From contig NZ_SNWQ01000002.1 in assembly GCF_004361855.1 (NCBI RefSeq), positions 1 to 64,000 on the forward strand: a stretch of 64,000 nucleotides of DNA, in the 5' to 3' direction. Both the position numbers and the translations under genes were made by a program. The notes beneath the pieces were generated by a model. The model was not told the origin of the DNA and ran no database searches. It saw only the letters and a list, made by a program, of their open reading frames with translations. Shown here in pieces: positions 25,032-34,117 of this stretch. The stretch is from Kribbella caucasensis. GTDB lineage: Bacteria; Actinomycetota; Actinomycetes; Propionibacteriales; Kribbellaceae. Every line of letters starts with the position of its first letter. Positions within the stretch are counted from its first letter, which is position 1.

Positions 25032-26408
25032 TCAGCCCAGGTGGCCGTCCGGCCGGACGAAGATCTCGTCACCGTCCTGCGCGTGGTAATACTCGAACGC
25101 GTCCGGCGAGGCATAGGCCCGATCGGTGGGGTTCGCGCGTACGACGTCGATGGCGTGCGGGTGGTCGGACGGCGTACCCGGGGTGAATCGGAGCAACGTC
25201 TCGTGCGGCCCGCGGAACAGGTCGAAGAGTGTCGTCCTGTTGCCCTGGGCATCGATGAGCGGTGAGTCCGGCGCACGGTCTCCGGACGCGATCGGGCTGC
25301 GATCGGCCGGGTCGCGGTAGGTGATGTCCAGCTGCTGGGTCTCCTCGCCCCGGTCGCTCGCGTCCTCGTCGCCGTCCTGATACTTCTGCAGCAGCTCGAC
25401 GCTGAGCCCAAGGACCCGGGCCGCGTTGGTCCGGCGCTCGATCTCGTAGCTGTCCAGTAGTTCGTCGTTGCCGTCAGCAAGTTTCCAGCCGAGGTTGTAC
25501 GCGTCCCCGATACCGGTGTTGAGCCCCTGCCCACCCGTCGGCGGGTGAACGTGCGCCGCATCGCCGGCCAGGAACACCCGGCCGTCGCGGAACCGGGCGG
25601 CCAACCGGATGTTCTGCCGCCAGATCGTGGCCCAGGTCAGGTCGCGCATCTTGCCGACCCCCGGTCCGGCGTACCGGTCGAACAACTCCTGCAGGGTTTC
25701 GAGGGTGGGCTCGAGCTGATCGTCGTCGAGCGGCGCGCCGAACTGGAACTGGTCACCGCCGGCCAACGGAGCCAGCCCGATCCCCGCCATCGGGTTGCGG
25801 GAATGCGCGAACCAATGGTCGTATCGATGGTCGAGCCCATCGACCGATACGTCGCCCAGCAGCACCCGGAGCGATTCGTCGGTGGTCCCCTCGAACGCGA
25901 TCCCGAGCGCCTTGCGGACCGTACTGCGCCCGCCGTCCGCGCCGACCAGGTAGTCCACCTCGACGGTCTCCCCGGTGGACAACATCGCCGTGACTTTGTT
26001 CTCGGCCTGGTTGAAGGTCTGAAGCGCGGTGTCCAGTTCGACGTGGACGTCGTACTCTGCCAGCTTGTCGCGTAGGATCGCCTCGGTCTTGGACTGGGCG
26101 AGCATCCATGGATTCGGGTACGGCTTGTCCGGGGTCGGCGCCATGTTCCGCACTCGCTGCCGTTCGTCGTACAGCCGGCCGTCGATCATCACCCGCGTCA
26201 ACGGCACCGGGATCCCCTGCGCCAGCACGTCGTCGATCACGCCCATGTCGTCGAACACCTCCAGTGTCCGCGGCTGGATCCCGTCACCGCGCGAACCGGC
26301 GAAGAACTCCGTCGCCTGCTCCACCACCCGTACGTCGACGCCGCGCCGGGCCAACTCGATCCCCAGCGTCAGCCCGGTCGGACCCGCGCCAACCACTAAC
26401 ACGCTCAT
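25032..26408 (-). CDS. FAD-dependent aromatic monooxygenase (PheA/TfdB-like)
   Basis: 458 residues of the class A flavin hydroxylase fold: VLVVGAGPTGLTLGIELARR (FAD-binding GxGxxG), LVGADGGRSTVRK (DG motif) and VFLAGDAAHVHPPTGGQGLN (GD motif for ribityl binding). It would hydroxylate an aromatic compound using NADPH and oxygen in the cytosol. Divergent from a TetR gene whose palindrome lies between them, a common sensor-enzyme pair for detoxifying phenolics, quinones or antibiotics. Confidence 0.9.
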   Translation of the reverse strand: MSVLVVGAGPTGLTLGIELARRGVDVRVVEQATEFFAGSRGDGIQPRTLEVFDDMGVIDDVLAQGIPVPLTRVMIDGRLYDERQRVRNMAPTPDKPYPNPWMLAQSKTEAILRDKLAEYDVHVELDTALQTFNQAENKVTAMLSTGETVEVDYLVGADGGRSTVRKALGIAFEGTTDESLRVLLGDVSVDGLDHRYDHWFAHSRNPMAGIGLAPLAGGDQFQFGAPLDDDQLEPTLETLQELFDRYAGPGVGKMRDLTWATIWRQNIRLAARFRDGRVFLAGDAAHVHPPTGGQGLNTGIGDAYNLGWKLADGNDELLDSYEIERRTNAARVLGLSVELLQKYQDGDEDASDRGEETQQLDITYRDPADRSPIASGDRAPDSPLIDAQGNRTTLFDLFRGPHETLLRFTPGTPSDHPHAIDVVRANPTDRAYASPDAFEYYHAQDGDEIFVRPDGHLG

Positions 26409-26439
26409 GACTTCTCCTCGTGGATGAATTGTGATTCAC

Positions 26440-26453
26440 TGAATCCGGATTCA
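26440..26453. promoter_or_regulatory. TetR-type operator palindrome
   Basis: Perfect 14-bp palindrome TGAATCCGGATTCA, flanked by a further half site GTGATTCA (26431-26438), in the 87-bp gap between the divergent monooxygenase and TetR genes. A -10-like TAGGGT (26467-26472) for the TetR gene follows. Confidence 0.7.
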
Positions 26454-26495
26454 CTATGAGCGACGCTAGGGTTCGCTGTCAAGGAGGTTGCCGAG

Positions 26496-27104
26496 ATGGT
26501 GAGTACCGGGGCCAGCCGCAAGGAGAAGGCGGCCGAGACCGAGGCCGCGCTGAAACAGGCCGCCCGGGAGGTGTTCGCCGAGCGCGGGTACCTGAACACG
26601 AAGATCACCGACATCACGGCTGCCGCCGGCCGCGCGACCGGCTCGTTCTACAACCACTTCGCCGGCAAGGAGGAGATCCTCGAGGCGCTCCTCACCGACA
26701 TGCTCGCCGAGGCCGACGAACCGGTCCTGGACGACCCGGCGCACGAATCCGACTTCAGCAGCCGCTCATCGATCCGCTGGCACGTTGCCGCGTTCTGGCG
26801 TTTCTACCGCGCCCACCTGCCCGAGCTGATCGCCCTCAAACAGGCGTCGATGGTCGACCCCGCGCTGGGCCGCCGCCTCCAGCAGATCATGTACGCCGAC
26901 GACGCCCACCTGGCCGACCACTTCAACCAGCTCCCCGGCCCGATCGACCCCGACCTCCACCTGACCTCGATGAACGCCCTGCTGGAAGGCTTCGCCCACA
27001 CCTGGCTCGTCACCGGCCACCCCTCGGGCCGCACCCTCACCGACGACGAAGCCATAGACCACCTGACCGACCTCCTCCACCACGGCCTCGCCGGCAAGCC
27101 CTGA
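26496..27104 (+). CDS. TetR family transcriptional regulator
   Basis: 202 residues with an N-terminal HTH (AAREVFAERGYLNTKITDIT, AAAGRATGSFYNHFAGKEEI) and an all-helical ligand domain. AAGGAGG lies eight bases ahead of ATG 26496. It presumably represses the divergent flavin monooxygenase and itself through TGAATCCGGATTCA. A decayed methyltransferase gene follows. Confidence 0.9.
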   Translation: MVSTGASRKEKAAETEAALKQAAREVFAERGYLNTKITDITAAAGRATGSFYNHFAGKEEILEALLTDMLAEADEPVLDDPAHESDFSSRSSIRWHVAAFWRFYRAHLPELIALKQASMVDPALGRRLQQIMYADDAHLADHFNQLPGPIDPDLHLTSMNALLEGFAHTWLVTGHPSGRTLTDDEAIDHLTDLLHHGLAGKP

Positions 27105-27158
27105 AGGCGTGTTAGCCAACGGCATACGAGCAGCGCGTGGCATCGGCGGTATAGGTCA

Positions 27159-27727
27159 GTTGCCTGCGGCCACGGACGGGTTACGCGTGGCCTTGCGCGG
27201 AATGGTGCTTCCGTTGTGGGGCCGACATCTCGACAGCGATGCTCGGCAAGGCCTCCGAACTCGAACAGCGCGAGCGCCGCGGCATCGACTACCTTCATGC
27301 CGACGTAGCCGATCCCGACCTGTTGGAAGGGCAGAGCTTTGACGCGGTGGTCTGCAGCTTCGGCCTGTCCGACATCGACGATCTCGACGCGACGGTTAGC
27401 AACGTTCGTCGCCTCCTTCGCCCGGGCGGGATCTTCGTCTTCGCGATCCTGCATCCGTGCTTCCCCGGTGCTGAAGGCGTATCCGGCGCCTGGCCGTCCG
27501 ATGGCTCGTACTACGACGAGCGGTGGTGGCGGGCCGACGGTTCGTTGTCGACTTTGCGGCACCAGGTCGGAGCCAATCACCGGACCTTGGCGACGTACCT
27601 CAACACCCTCCTGCGGCACGGGTTTCAGCTGGACCAAACAGCCGAACCCCGACCGACACCCGAGCGATCGGGGAACCGGCCGGACCTGTCCCGACTCCCG
27701 ACGTTCCTCGTCGTACGGTGCCGCTGA
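27159..27727 (+). pseudogene. frameshifted class I SAM methyltransferase
   Basis: Motif I is readable as ACGHGRVTRGLARNGASVVG in the frame beginning at 27162, and the protein continues as ADISTAMLGKASELEQRERR only after a one-base shift at the G-run 27218-27221 (one G missing). Downstream the frame is intact: GQSFDAVVCSFGLSD (motif II), RLLRPGGIFVFAILHP and a normal C terminus. The segment before motif I is also short, with no credible start. An ATG at 27239 could express a 162-residue fragment lacking the SAM-binding glycine loop. Either a pseudogene or a sequencing error. Confidence 0.65.
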
Positions 27728-28705
27728 TCACTCGTCCGTCGGAGGTACTTCGGCGCCCTCGCGTTCGTCGCGTTCGGCCCATTCGAGGAGCGTGTCGAGG
27801 GTATAGACGTCGTCGTCGATGGTCGCGTGCAGGTCGCCCAGTTCGGCGAAGCGCGCGGGCACCGTGGCGATGGTGAAGTCGCGGGGGTTGACGTCGTCGA
27901 TCTCGTCCCAGTGGATGGGGGTCGAGACAGTGCCTTCGGGGTTGCCGCGGACAGAGTACGCGCTGGCGATCGTGTGGTCGCGGGCGTTCTGGTTGTAGTC
28001 GACGAACAATTTTCTGGGGTCGCGGTCCTTGCGCCACCACGTCGTCGTCACGTCGTCGGGCGCGCGCCGCTCCACCTCGCGGGCGAACGCCAGGGCCGCG
28101 CGGCGTACGTCGGAGAAACCGTGCTCGGGCTTGACCCGGACGTAGATGTGGATGCCCTTGCCGCCCGAGGTCTTCGGGTAGCCGACGGCGCCGAGATCGT
28201 CGAGAACCTCGTGTACGACGTGGGCCACGCGGCGGACGCGATCGAACGGGCAATCGGGCATCGGGTCCAGGTCGATCCGCCACTCGTCCGGCTTCTCGGT
28301 GTCGGCGCGACGGCTGTTCCACGGGTGGAACTCGACCGTCGACATCTGCACCGCCCACGCGACATGCGCGACCTCGGTGACACACAGTTCGTCGGCGGTC
28401 CGGTTGTACCGCGGGAAGTGCACCCGGACGGTCTCCATCCACGGCGGCGCCCCGTGCGGCAACCGCTTCTGGTGCACCTTCTCGCCGGCGACGCCCTCGG
28501 GGAATCGGTGCATCATGCAGGGCCGCTCCCGCAACGCCCGCACGATCCCGTCCCCGACGGACAGGTAGTACTTCACCAGATCCAGCTTGGTCTCACCACG
28601 GGCCGGGAAGTACACCCGATCCGGATTCGAGATCCGCACCGTGCGCTCGCCCACCTCCAACTCGACCGCCGGAGTCTTCGCCTTCCCCGCCTTGGACTCT
28701 GCCAT
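27728..28705 (-). CDS. LigD-type primase-polymerase (NHEJ polymerase domain)
   Basis: 325 residues from ATG 28705. Motifs of the archaeo-eukaryotic primase-like polymerase of bacterial NHEJ: RIDLDPMPDC (catalytic DxD), SGGKGIHIYVRV, and RKLFVDYNQNARDHTIASAYS. It lacks the ligase and nuclease domains of multidomain LigD, as in actinomycetes that encode these separately. It would fill gaps with ribonucleotides during Ku-dependent double-strand break repair. No ku gene is adjacent. The stop codon directly abuts the methyltransferase stop (27727/27728). Confidence 0.9.
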   Translation of the reverse strand: MAESKAGKAKTPAVELEVGERTVRISNPDRVYFPARGETKLDLVKYYLSVGDGIVRALRERPCMMHRFPEGVAGEKVHQKRLPHGAPPWMETVRVHFPRYNRTADELCVTEVAHVAWAVQMSTVEFHPWNSRRADTEKPDEWRIDLDPMPDCPFDRVRRVAHVVHEVLDDLGAVGYPKTSGGKGIHIYVRVKPEHGFSDVRRAALAFAREVERRAPDDVTTTWWRKDRDPRKLFVDYNQNARDHTIASAYSVRGNPEGTVSTPIHWDEIDDVNPRDFTIATVPARFAELGDLHATIDDDVYTLDTLLEWAERDEREGAEVPPTDE

Positions 28706-28742
28706 GCCGCCCAACCTAACCGCCCACCCGGACATCCAGCAC

Positions 28743-29858
28743 TCAGGCGAGGCGGGTTAGCCAGCCGCGCGTGTCCGGGACTCGGCCGTACTGGAGGTCG
28801 AGGAGAGACTGGCGGAGGGTGGCGGTGACGGGGCCAACGCCGTGGTTGATGGAGTGGTCGCCGATGGTGAGGTCGCCGTCGGGCCAGGCGAGGCGGCCGA
28901 TCGGGGCGATGACGGCCGCCGTACCGGAGGCGAACACCTCGCTGATCTCGCCACTACGGACACCGTCGCGCCACTCGTCAGCTGACACCTTCCGCTCCTC
29001 GACCGTATGCCCGAGATCGACGGCGAGATCCAGCACGGACGCGCGGGTGACCCCTTCGAGGATCGAGCCGGACAGCTCGGGCGTGACGATCCGTCCGTCG
29101 GCGTATACGAAGAACAGGTTCGTGCTGCCGATCTCCTCCAGCCAGCGGCGTTCGACCGCGTCCACGAAGGCGACCTGGTCACACCCGTTTGCGACTGCCT
29201 CGGCGAGGCCGGCCAGGCTGGCGGCGTAGTTGCTCCCGCACTTGGCGGCGCCCGTGCCGCCCGGGGTCGCGCGGATCGTCGAGGTAGTGAGCCAGATGGA
29301 GATCGGCTTGGGTCCGGTGTCGAAGTACGCGCCGGCCGGGGAGGCGATCACTCCGAACAGCACCTCACGCGCGGGCCGGACGCTCAGCGCTGCCTCGGTC
29401 GCGATCATGTAGGGCCGCAGGTACAGACTGGTCTCACCGCTACCCGCCGGCGGCACCCACGCCTCGTCGACCGTCACCAGTGCGCGCAGCGCGGCGATGA
29501 AGTCCTGCTCCGGCACCTGCGGCAGCGCCAGCCGCGTGGCGCTGCTGCTGAACCGCGCGGCGTTCCTGTCCGGCCGGAACGCCCACACCGACCCGTCCTC
29601 GTGCCGGTACGCCTTCAGGCCCTCGAAGATCTCCTGTGCGTAATGCAGCACCGCAGCGGCCGGGCTGACCTTGAGCGGGGCGTATGCCGTCACCTTCTGG
29701 TCGTACCAGCCGCGATCGGCCGACCACGTCGCCACCACCATGTGGTCGGTGAACGCCTGACCGAAGCCAGGCTTGTCCAGTACTGCGGTCCGAGCCGCCG
29801 TCGTCGCCGGATCACTCCGCAACTCGAGCCCGAAGTCCCACGCGTCTGTCACTACCAC
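28743..29858 (-). CDS. ilvE: branched-chain amino acid aminotransferase
   Basis: 371 residues of fold-type IV PLP enzyme: LHYAQEIFEGLKAYRHEDG, LYLRPYMIATE, the PLP lysine in GAAKCGSNYAASL, EEIGSTNLFFVY and EVFASGTAAVIAPIG. It transfers amino groups between glutamate and the 2-oxo acids of Leu, Ile and Val. It stands alone, 37 bp upstream of the LigD-type gene on the same strand, with no ilv or leu genes near. Confidence 0.95.
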   Translation of the reverse strand: MVVTDAWDFGLELRSDPATTAARTAVLDKPGFGQAFTDHMVVATWSADRGWYDQKVTAYAPLKVSPAAAVLHYAQEIFEGLKAYRHEDGSVWAFRPDRNAARFSSSATRLALPQVPEQDFIAALRALVTVDEAWVPPAGSGETSLYLRPYMIATEAALSVRPAREVLFGVIASPAGAYFDTGPKPISIWLTTSTIRATPGGTGAAKCGSNYAASLAGLAEAVANGCDQVAFVDAVERRWLEEIGSTNLFFVYADGRIVTPELSGSILEGVTRASVLDLAVDLGHTVEERKVSADEWRDGVRSGEISEVFASGTAAVIAPIGRLAWPDGDLTIGDHSINHGVGPVTATLRQSLLDLQYGRVPDTRGWLTRLA

Positions 29859-29893
29859 TCCCCGGTCAGGTCCTGTTTCCGGGCACGCTACCC

Positions 29894-31148
29894 CTACGCC
29901 ATGGCCCGGCTCGACCCACTGCCCACACTGCGACCGTAGTACGGCCTGCGCTTGAGCAGCTCGCGGTAGTCCCGCACTGCTGGTCTCCCCGCATCACGAC
30001 CCTGTACTGCGGACAGCACGCGGCCGGCCACGTCGTACAGATAGTGCGTGTGCCACTGGTCCTCCAGCTCGACCAGCACGCGCATCGCCGTACTCAACCC
30101 AGCAGCGACATCGCCGTCGACGATCAGGCACTGCGCAAGCTGCAACTCGAGCTCCGCACGCTCCCGCACAAACTCCAGCGGACAGGACGACAACGCACGG
30201 TCCTGCGCGAAGTACGCGTGCAGTGTGTCGCCCAGAGCCGTACACACGAAGCTCTCCAACCTGTCCACCTCGTACTGCGCCCAGTCGTGCGGCGGAGTGT
30301 TCCCCGGGAGGCCTTCGTCGACTTCCCGTAGATCCTGCAGGGCTTGCCGGGCGTCGTCGGATCGGTTGAGTAAGGCAAGCACCTTCGCGCGCGCAGCAAC
30401 CGCCCGCGCCACCTCCAGCGGCCGCTCCGCCAACCCCAGCGCCTCATCGGCAAGCCCCAGCATCTCCGCCAACGGCCGCCCCTCAGCCGGCCCACTCGAC
30501 GCCTCCCAACTCCGAACCCGACTGGCGACCGCTTGGGCGGCGCTGTCGGCCGTGAGCCGGGCCGTCCGCCACCAACGCCCGGCGGCGCGAACTCGGCCCA
30601 ACCCGGTGAGCGTCAACCCCATCAGCGTGGCAAGCTCCGCTGCAGGTCCTGCCAGCTCAGTCGAACCAGGGACCGTTGCCGCATGCAAGAGCTGGAGATC
30701 GGCCGTCAGCGCAGGCAGCAGGTCCGCCGGTGGCGTCGTTGCGAACTCCGTCCTGTACGCCGTGACGACGGCATCCCACTCGTCACCCTCCCGCGGCTGC
30801 GCGAACGACCCCGTCAGGCCATGCCGAACCGCCTCGAGCACATCCCCCGCCGACCGATCCACCATGGACGGCCGCTGCACAGAGGACACCTTGGCCACCG
30901 GTGAACCCGGACCGCCTGGTTGTCGCTCCTCTTGGTGGTTCTGCTGGAAGGCGGTGGTGAGCGCCGTACCCGTGCCCAGTTCGCGGTCGCAGAGCTGGGC
31001 CAGGTGGGTGGAACCGGGGCGGCGGGCCGCGTTCTACCTGGGACAGGTAGCTGTGGTCGTAGCCCACCCGGTTGGCAAGCTGCCGCAGGCTCAGTGCGGC
31101 TGCTTGCCGGGACCGCCTCAACTGCATGCCGAACGCTGCCTCAGCCAC
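29894..31148 (-). CDS. XRE-TPR regulator split by an apparent frameshift
   Basis: From GTG 31148 (GGGAGGG upstream) the first frame encodes an XRE HTH: MQLRRSRQAAALSLRQLANR then VGYDHSYLSQVERG. It then loses sense, while the other frame resumes precisely as RRPGSTHLAQLCDRELGTG and stays open for over 330 codons of helical TPR-like repeats (LGLADEALGLAERPLEVARA and similar). Removing one C in the CCCGCCGCCCC stretch at 31017-31028 joins them. The whole would be a roughly 400-residue HTH-TPR regulator common in actinomycetes. Lack of stops downstream argues for a recent mutation, a sequencing error or recoding rather than old decay. A GTG at 30898 could start the TPR part alone. Confidence 0.7.
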
Positions 31149-31299
31149 AGTGCCCTCCCCGCTTGCGGTGCGTGCTGGGAACGCTACAAGGGCCAACCGA
31201 CAGAACGCGATGCAGCGGAGTGGTGGGGGCTGTGGGCTGTTCGGACAGCCCACAGATCACGCCTGGTGGAGGCAGTGGGCGGCGGTAAGGCTTGCTGGT

Positions 31300-31683
31300 G
31301 TGGACCGACAGGACGTGACGCAGCAGGGGCCGCCGCGGCCCTTCTGCCTGGTGCGGTCCAGCTCCGGGATCACCGGCACAGTGGGAGAGGGAGTCGAATG
31401 GGCAGACGGGTTGGCAGTCGTCCGATGGTGCGGCCAGGCTCCGGCCGTCTCGGTTTGGGCGGGCGGCATTACCGCGCTTCTCACCATGCATGGTGACGAC
31501 GGCACTGAGGTGCGCTGGCTGGACAGTCCGCCGAGCCCTGCGGCGGAGGTCGGCGCGCAGGCGGAGGTCGGCGCAACGGGGGATGTGGGGTTGACGCTGC
31601 CGCTCTGGTTGCCTGCGCCTACCGCGGAGGGAAGATGTCCTCGGTGTGGGAGGGAGTGGCCGTGTCTGGGGTGTGGGCCGTGA
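31300..31683 (+). CDS. hypothetical protein with C-terminal CxxC-x5-CxxC zinc knuckle
   Basis: 127 residues from GTG 31300. The body reads SSSGITGTVGEGVEWADGLA, VVRWCGQAPAVSVWAGGI and MHGDDGTEVRWLDSPP, a compact beta-rich pattern, followed by an acidic/Ala linker and an end CPRCGREWPCLGCGP that should bind one zinc. Divergent from the XRE-TPR gene over about 150 bp, so the two may be functionally linked. No function known to me. Confidence 0.6.
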   Translation: MDRQDVTQQGPPRPFCLVRSSSGITGTVGEGVEWADGLAVVRWCGQAPAVSVWAGGITALLTMHGDDGTEVRWLDSPPSPAAEVGAQAEVGATGDVGLTLPLWLPAPTAEGRCPRCGREWPCLGCGP

Positions 31684-31745
31684 AGTCTGTGCCCGGTGCC
31701 CGGTTCTCGACGGTGGCTGATCCGACTGGCTGGTATGAAGGCGGC

Positions 31746-32099
31746 ATGAGGTGGATCGCGGTCGCGCTGGCGCTGCTCGTGGGGATGACCGGCTGCAACT
31801 CGGACGTGGCGAAGGACCCGAGCGGACCGACGAGTTCCTTCACCACTCCGTCCGACGGGGCGGTCCGCATCTCGCAAGGGACGGTGGAGTACATGCCCGG
31901 TGGCGTCCAGGTGGGCGTCGGTGGTGTGCTGAAGGATCCTGAGCGGGCGATGCTGTCAGTGATGAAGAGCGGTGCCGAGTCCGTGCAGCTCACCCTGGGC
32001 GTGGGGGAGAAAGGCGCCGCCTTCGGGCAGACGGTGACCGTGTCGGCGGTCGAGTTCGGCGATCACGACTACGCCTGGGTGAAGGTCTTACCGAGCTGA
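31746..32099 (+). CDS. small lipoprotein
   Basis: 117 residues starting MRWIAVALALLVGMTGCNSD: an N-terminal hydrophobic helix and a lipobox-like MTGC, so lipidation at C17 and display on the outer face of the membrane are likely. The rest is a small beta-rich domain (GTVEYMPGGVQVGVGGVL, VQLTLGVGEKGAAFGQTVTV). ATG 31746 sits in a 22-base segment that is nearly identical to the start of the gene at 34118. Function unknown. Confidence 0.6.
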   Translation: MRWIAVALALLVGMTGCNSDVAKDPSGPTSSFTTPSDGAVRISQGTVEYMPGGVQVGVGGVLKDPERAMLSVMKSGAESVQLTLGVGEKGAAFGQTVTVSAVEFGDHDYAWVKVLPS

Positions 32100-32292
32100 T
32101 CCAGGGCGGGGCAGGTCGAACTCAGGGACGGGCTGAGCCCGGGCCGCCGGGCGGGTGAGGTGGGCGTGCTCCGGGGTGGACGTGGTCGGCGGGTTTCGGA
32201 CAGCGTCGGGTAGCCGACAGGGGTGATGCCTTGACCGGTGGTTTTTGGAGCCTCTCTACTTAATAGCGCCGCCCCACCGAGGAGGTCCGCCC

Positions 32293-34062
32293 ATGCGTTC
32301 ACGTTGTTTGGCCGCTGTTGTCGCAGTGGTGCTAGCCGTTGCTGGTTTGGTGACGGTGGTATCGAGTGCGCAGGCCGCGAATCTGTTGGTTAATTCGGGA
32401 TTCGAAAGCGGTTCGTTGAGTGGGTGGACCTGCTCTGGTGGCTCGGTGGTGTCGAGTCCGGTTCGCTCGGGCGGGTATGCGTTGAACGGTGGCGTGACGA
32501 GTTCCGACACCGCGCAGTGCAGTCAGACGGTCGCGGTGCAGCCCAGTACGGCGTACACGTTGTCGGCCTGGGTTCGTGGTTCGTACGTGTACCTGGGCGT
32601 CACCGGTGGAGCCTCGACCTGGACCCCGTCGGCCGCGGAGTACTCCCAGCTCACGGTCGCGTTCACCACGGGCGCGAGCCAGACGTCCGCACAGATCTAC
32701 CTGCATGGCTGGTACGGGCAGCCGGCGTACCAGGCTGATGACGTGAGCCTTGACGGCCCGGGTGGCACGCCGGGCGCACCGAGTGTCCCCGGTGCGCCCT
32801 CAGTCACCAGTACGACGAACAGCGCGATCTCCCTGGCGTGGGGTGCGTCCACTGGAACCGTCACGGGCTACCGCGTGTACGAAGGCTCCACTGTGGTCCA
32901 GACAGTCACCGGTACGACGGCCACGATCGGCGGGCTCCAATCGTGTACGAGCCACTCGTACGCCGTCGCGGCGTACAACAGCAACGGGGAATCGGCGAAG
33001 TCGGCCGCAACGAGCGCCTCGACGACCGGCTGCACCAGCACCGGCCTGCCGAAGCACGCGTTGATCGGGTACCTCCACGCCAGTTTCGCCAATGGGTCCG
33101 GGTACGTCCGGATGGCCGACGTTCCGACCGAGTGGAACATCATCAACTTGGCCTTCGGCGAACCGACGTCCGTCACCTCGGGCGACATCCGATTCAACCG
33201 CTGCCCGGCGAGTGAGTGCCCGAACGTCGAGAGCGAAGCCGATTTCGTCGCGGCGGTCAAGGCCAAACAGGCTCAGGGTAAGAAGGTGCTGATCAGCATC
33301 GGCGGCGCGAACGGCCAGGTCCAGCTCACCACCTCCGCGGCACGGGACGCCTTCGTCAGCTCGGTCGCCGCGATCATCGACCGTTACGGCCTGGACGGGC
33401 TCGACATCGACTTCGAAGGCCACTCGCTCTACTTCAACGCGGGCGACACCGACTTCCGCAACCCGACCACACCAGTGATCGTGAACCTGATCTCCGCGCT
33501 GAAGACGCTGAAGGCCCGGTACGGCGCGAACTTCGTGCTGACGATGGCTCCGGAGACCTTCTTCGTTCAGGTCGGCTACCAGTTCTACGGCGGTTCGAGC
33601 GCCGGCGACAACCGGACCGGGTCGTACCTGCCGGTGATCCACGCACTGCGCGACTCGTTGACTGTGCTGCACGTCCAGGACTACAACTCGGGTCCGGTGA
33701 TGGGGCTTGACAACCAGTACCACAACATGGGCGGCGCCGATTTCCACATCGCGATGACCGACATGCTCAAGGCCGGGTTCCCGGTCGCGAACACCGGCCA
33801 GACCTTCCCCGGCCTCCGGCAGGACCAGCTCGCGTTCGGACTGCCGGCCGCGGTCAGCGCAGGCAACGGCTACACCGCCCCGGCGGCCGTGCACCAGGCG
33901 CTCGACTGTTTGGTGAAGGGTCAGAACTGCGGCGGCTACACCCTCCGCGGCGGCGCCTCCCCGTCGTTCCGGGGCTTGATGACCTGGTCGATCAACTGGG
34001 ACCGCTACTACAACTGGGAGTTCAAGAACAGTCACGCGCCCTATCTCGCCGCCCTGCCGTGA
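32293..34062 (+). CDS. secreted GH18 chitinase with CBM and FN3
   Basis: 589 residues. Signal peptide 1-29 (AAVVAVVLAVAGLVTVVSSAQAA), a carbohydrate-binding beta-sandwich (about 30-155, NLLVNSGFESGSLSGW start), an FN3 domain (about 165-250) and a GH18 barrel (about 258-589). The catalytic motif DGLDIDFE is intact (D368, D371, D373, E375), with KVLISIGGANG and LMTWSINWD as further GH18 strands. It hydrolyses chitin outside the cell with retention. GAGGAGG precedes ATG 32293. Monocistronic; the 190 bp before it hold no other gene. Confidence 0.95.
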   Translation: MRSRCLAAVVAVVLAVAGLVTVVSSAQAANLLVNSGFESGSLSGWTCSGGSVVSSPVRSGGYALNGGVTSSDTAQCSQTVAVQPSTAYTLSAWVRGSYVYLGVTGGASTWTPSAAEYSQLTVAFTTGASQTSAQIYLHGWYGQPAYQADDVSLDGPGGTPGAPSVPGAPSVTSTTNSAISLAWGASTGTVTGYRVYEGSTVVQTVTGTTATIGGLQSCTSHSYAVAAYNSNGESAKSAATSASTTGCTSTGLPKHALIGYLHASFANGSGYVRMADVPTEWNIINLAFGEPTSVTSGDIRFNRCPASECPNVESEADFVAAVKAKQAQGKKVLISIGGANGQVQLTTSAARDAFVSSVAAIIDRYGLDGLDIDFEGHSLYFNAGDTDFRNPTTPVIVNLISALKTLKARYGANFVLTMAPETFFVQVGYQFYGGSSAGDNRTGSYLPVIHALRDSLTVLHVQDYNSGPVMGLDNQYHNMGGADFHIAMTDMLKAGFPVANTGQTFPGLRQDQLAFGLPAAVSAGNGYTAPAAVHQALDCLVKGQNCGGYTLRGGASPSFRGLMTWSINWDRYYNWEFKNSHAPYLAALP

Positions 34063-34117
34063 TCGGGCTGTGGATAACCGGACCCCGGAATTCGGTTCGC
34101 GCTGGTATGAAGGAGGC

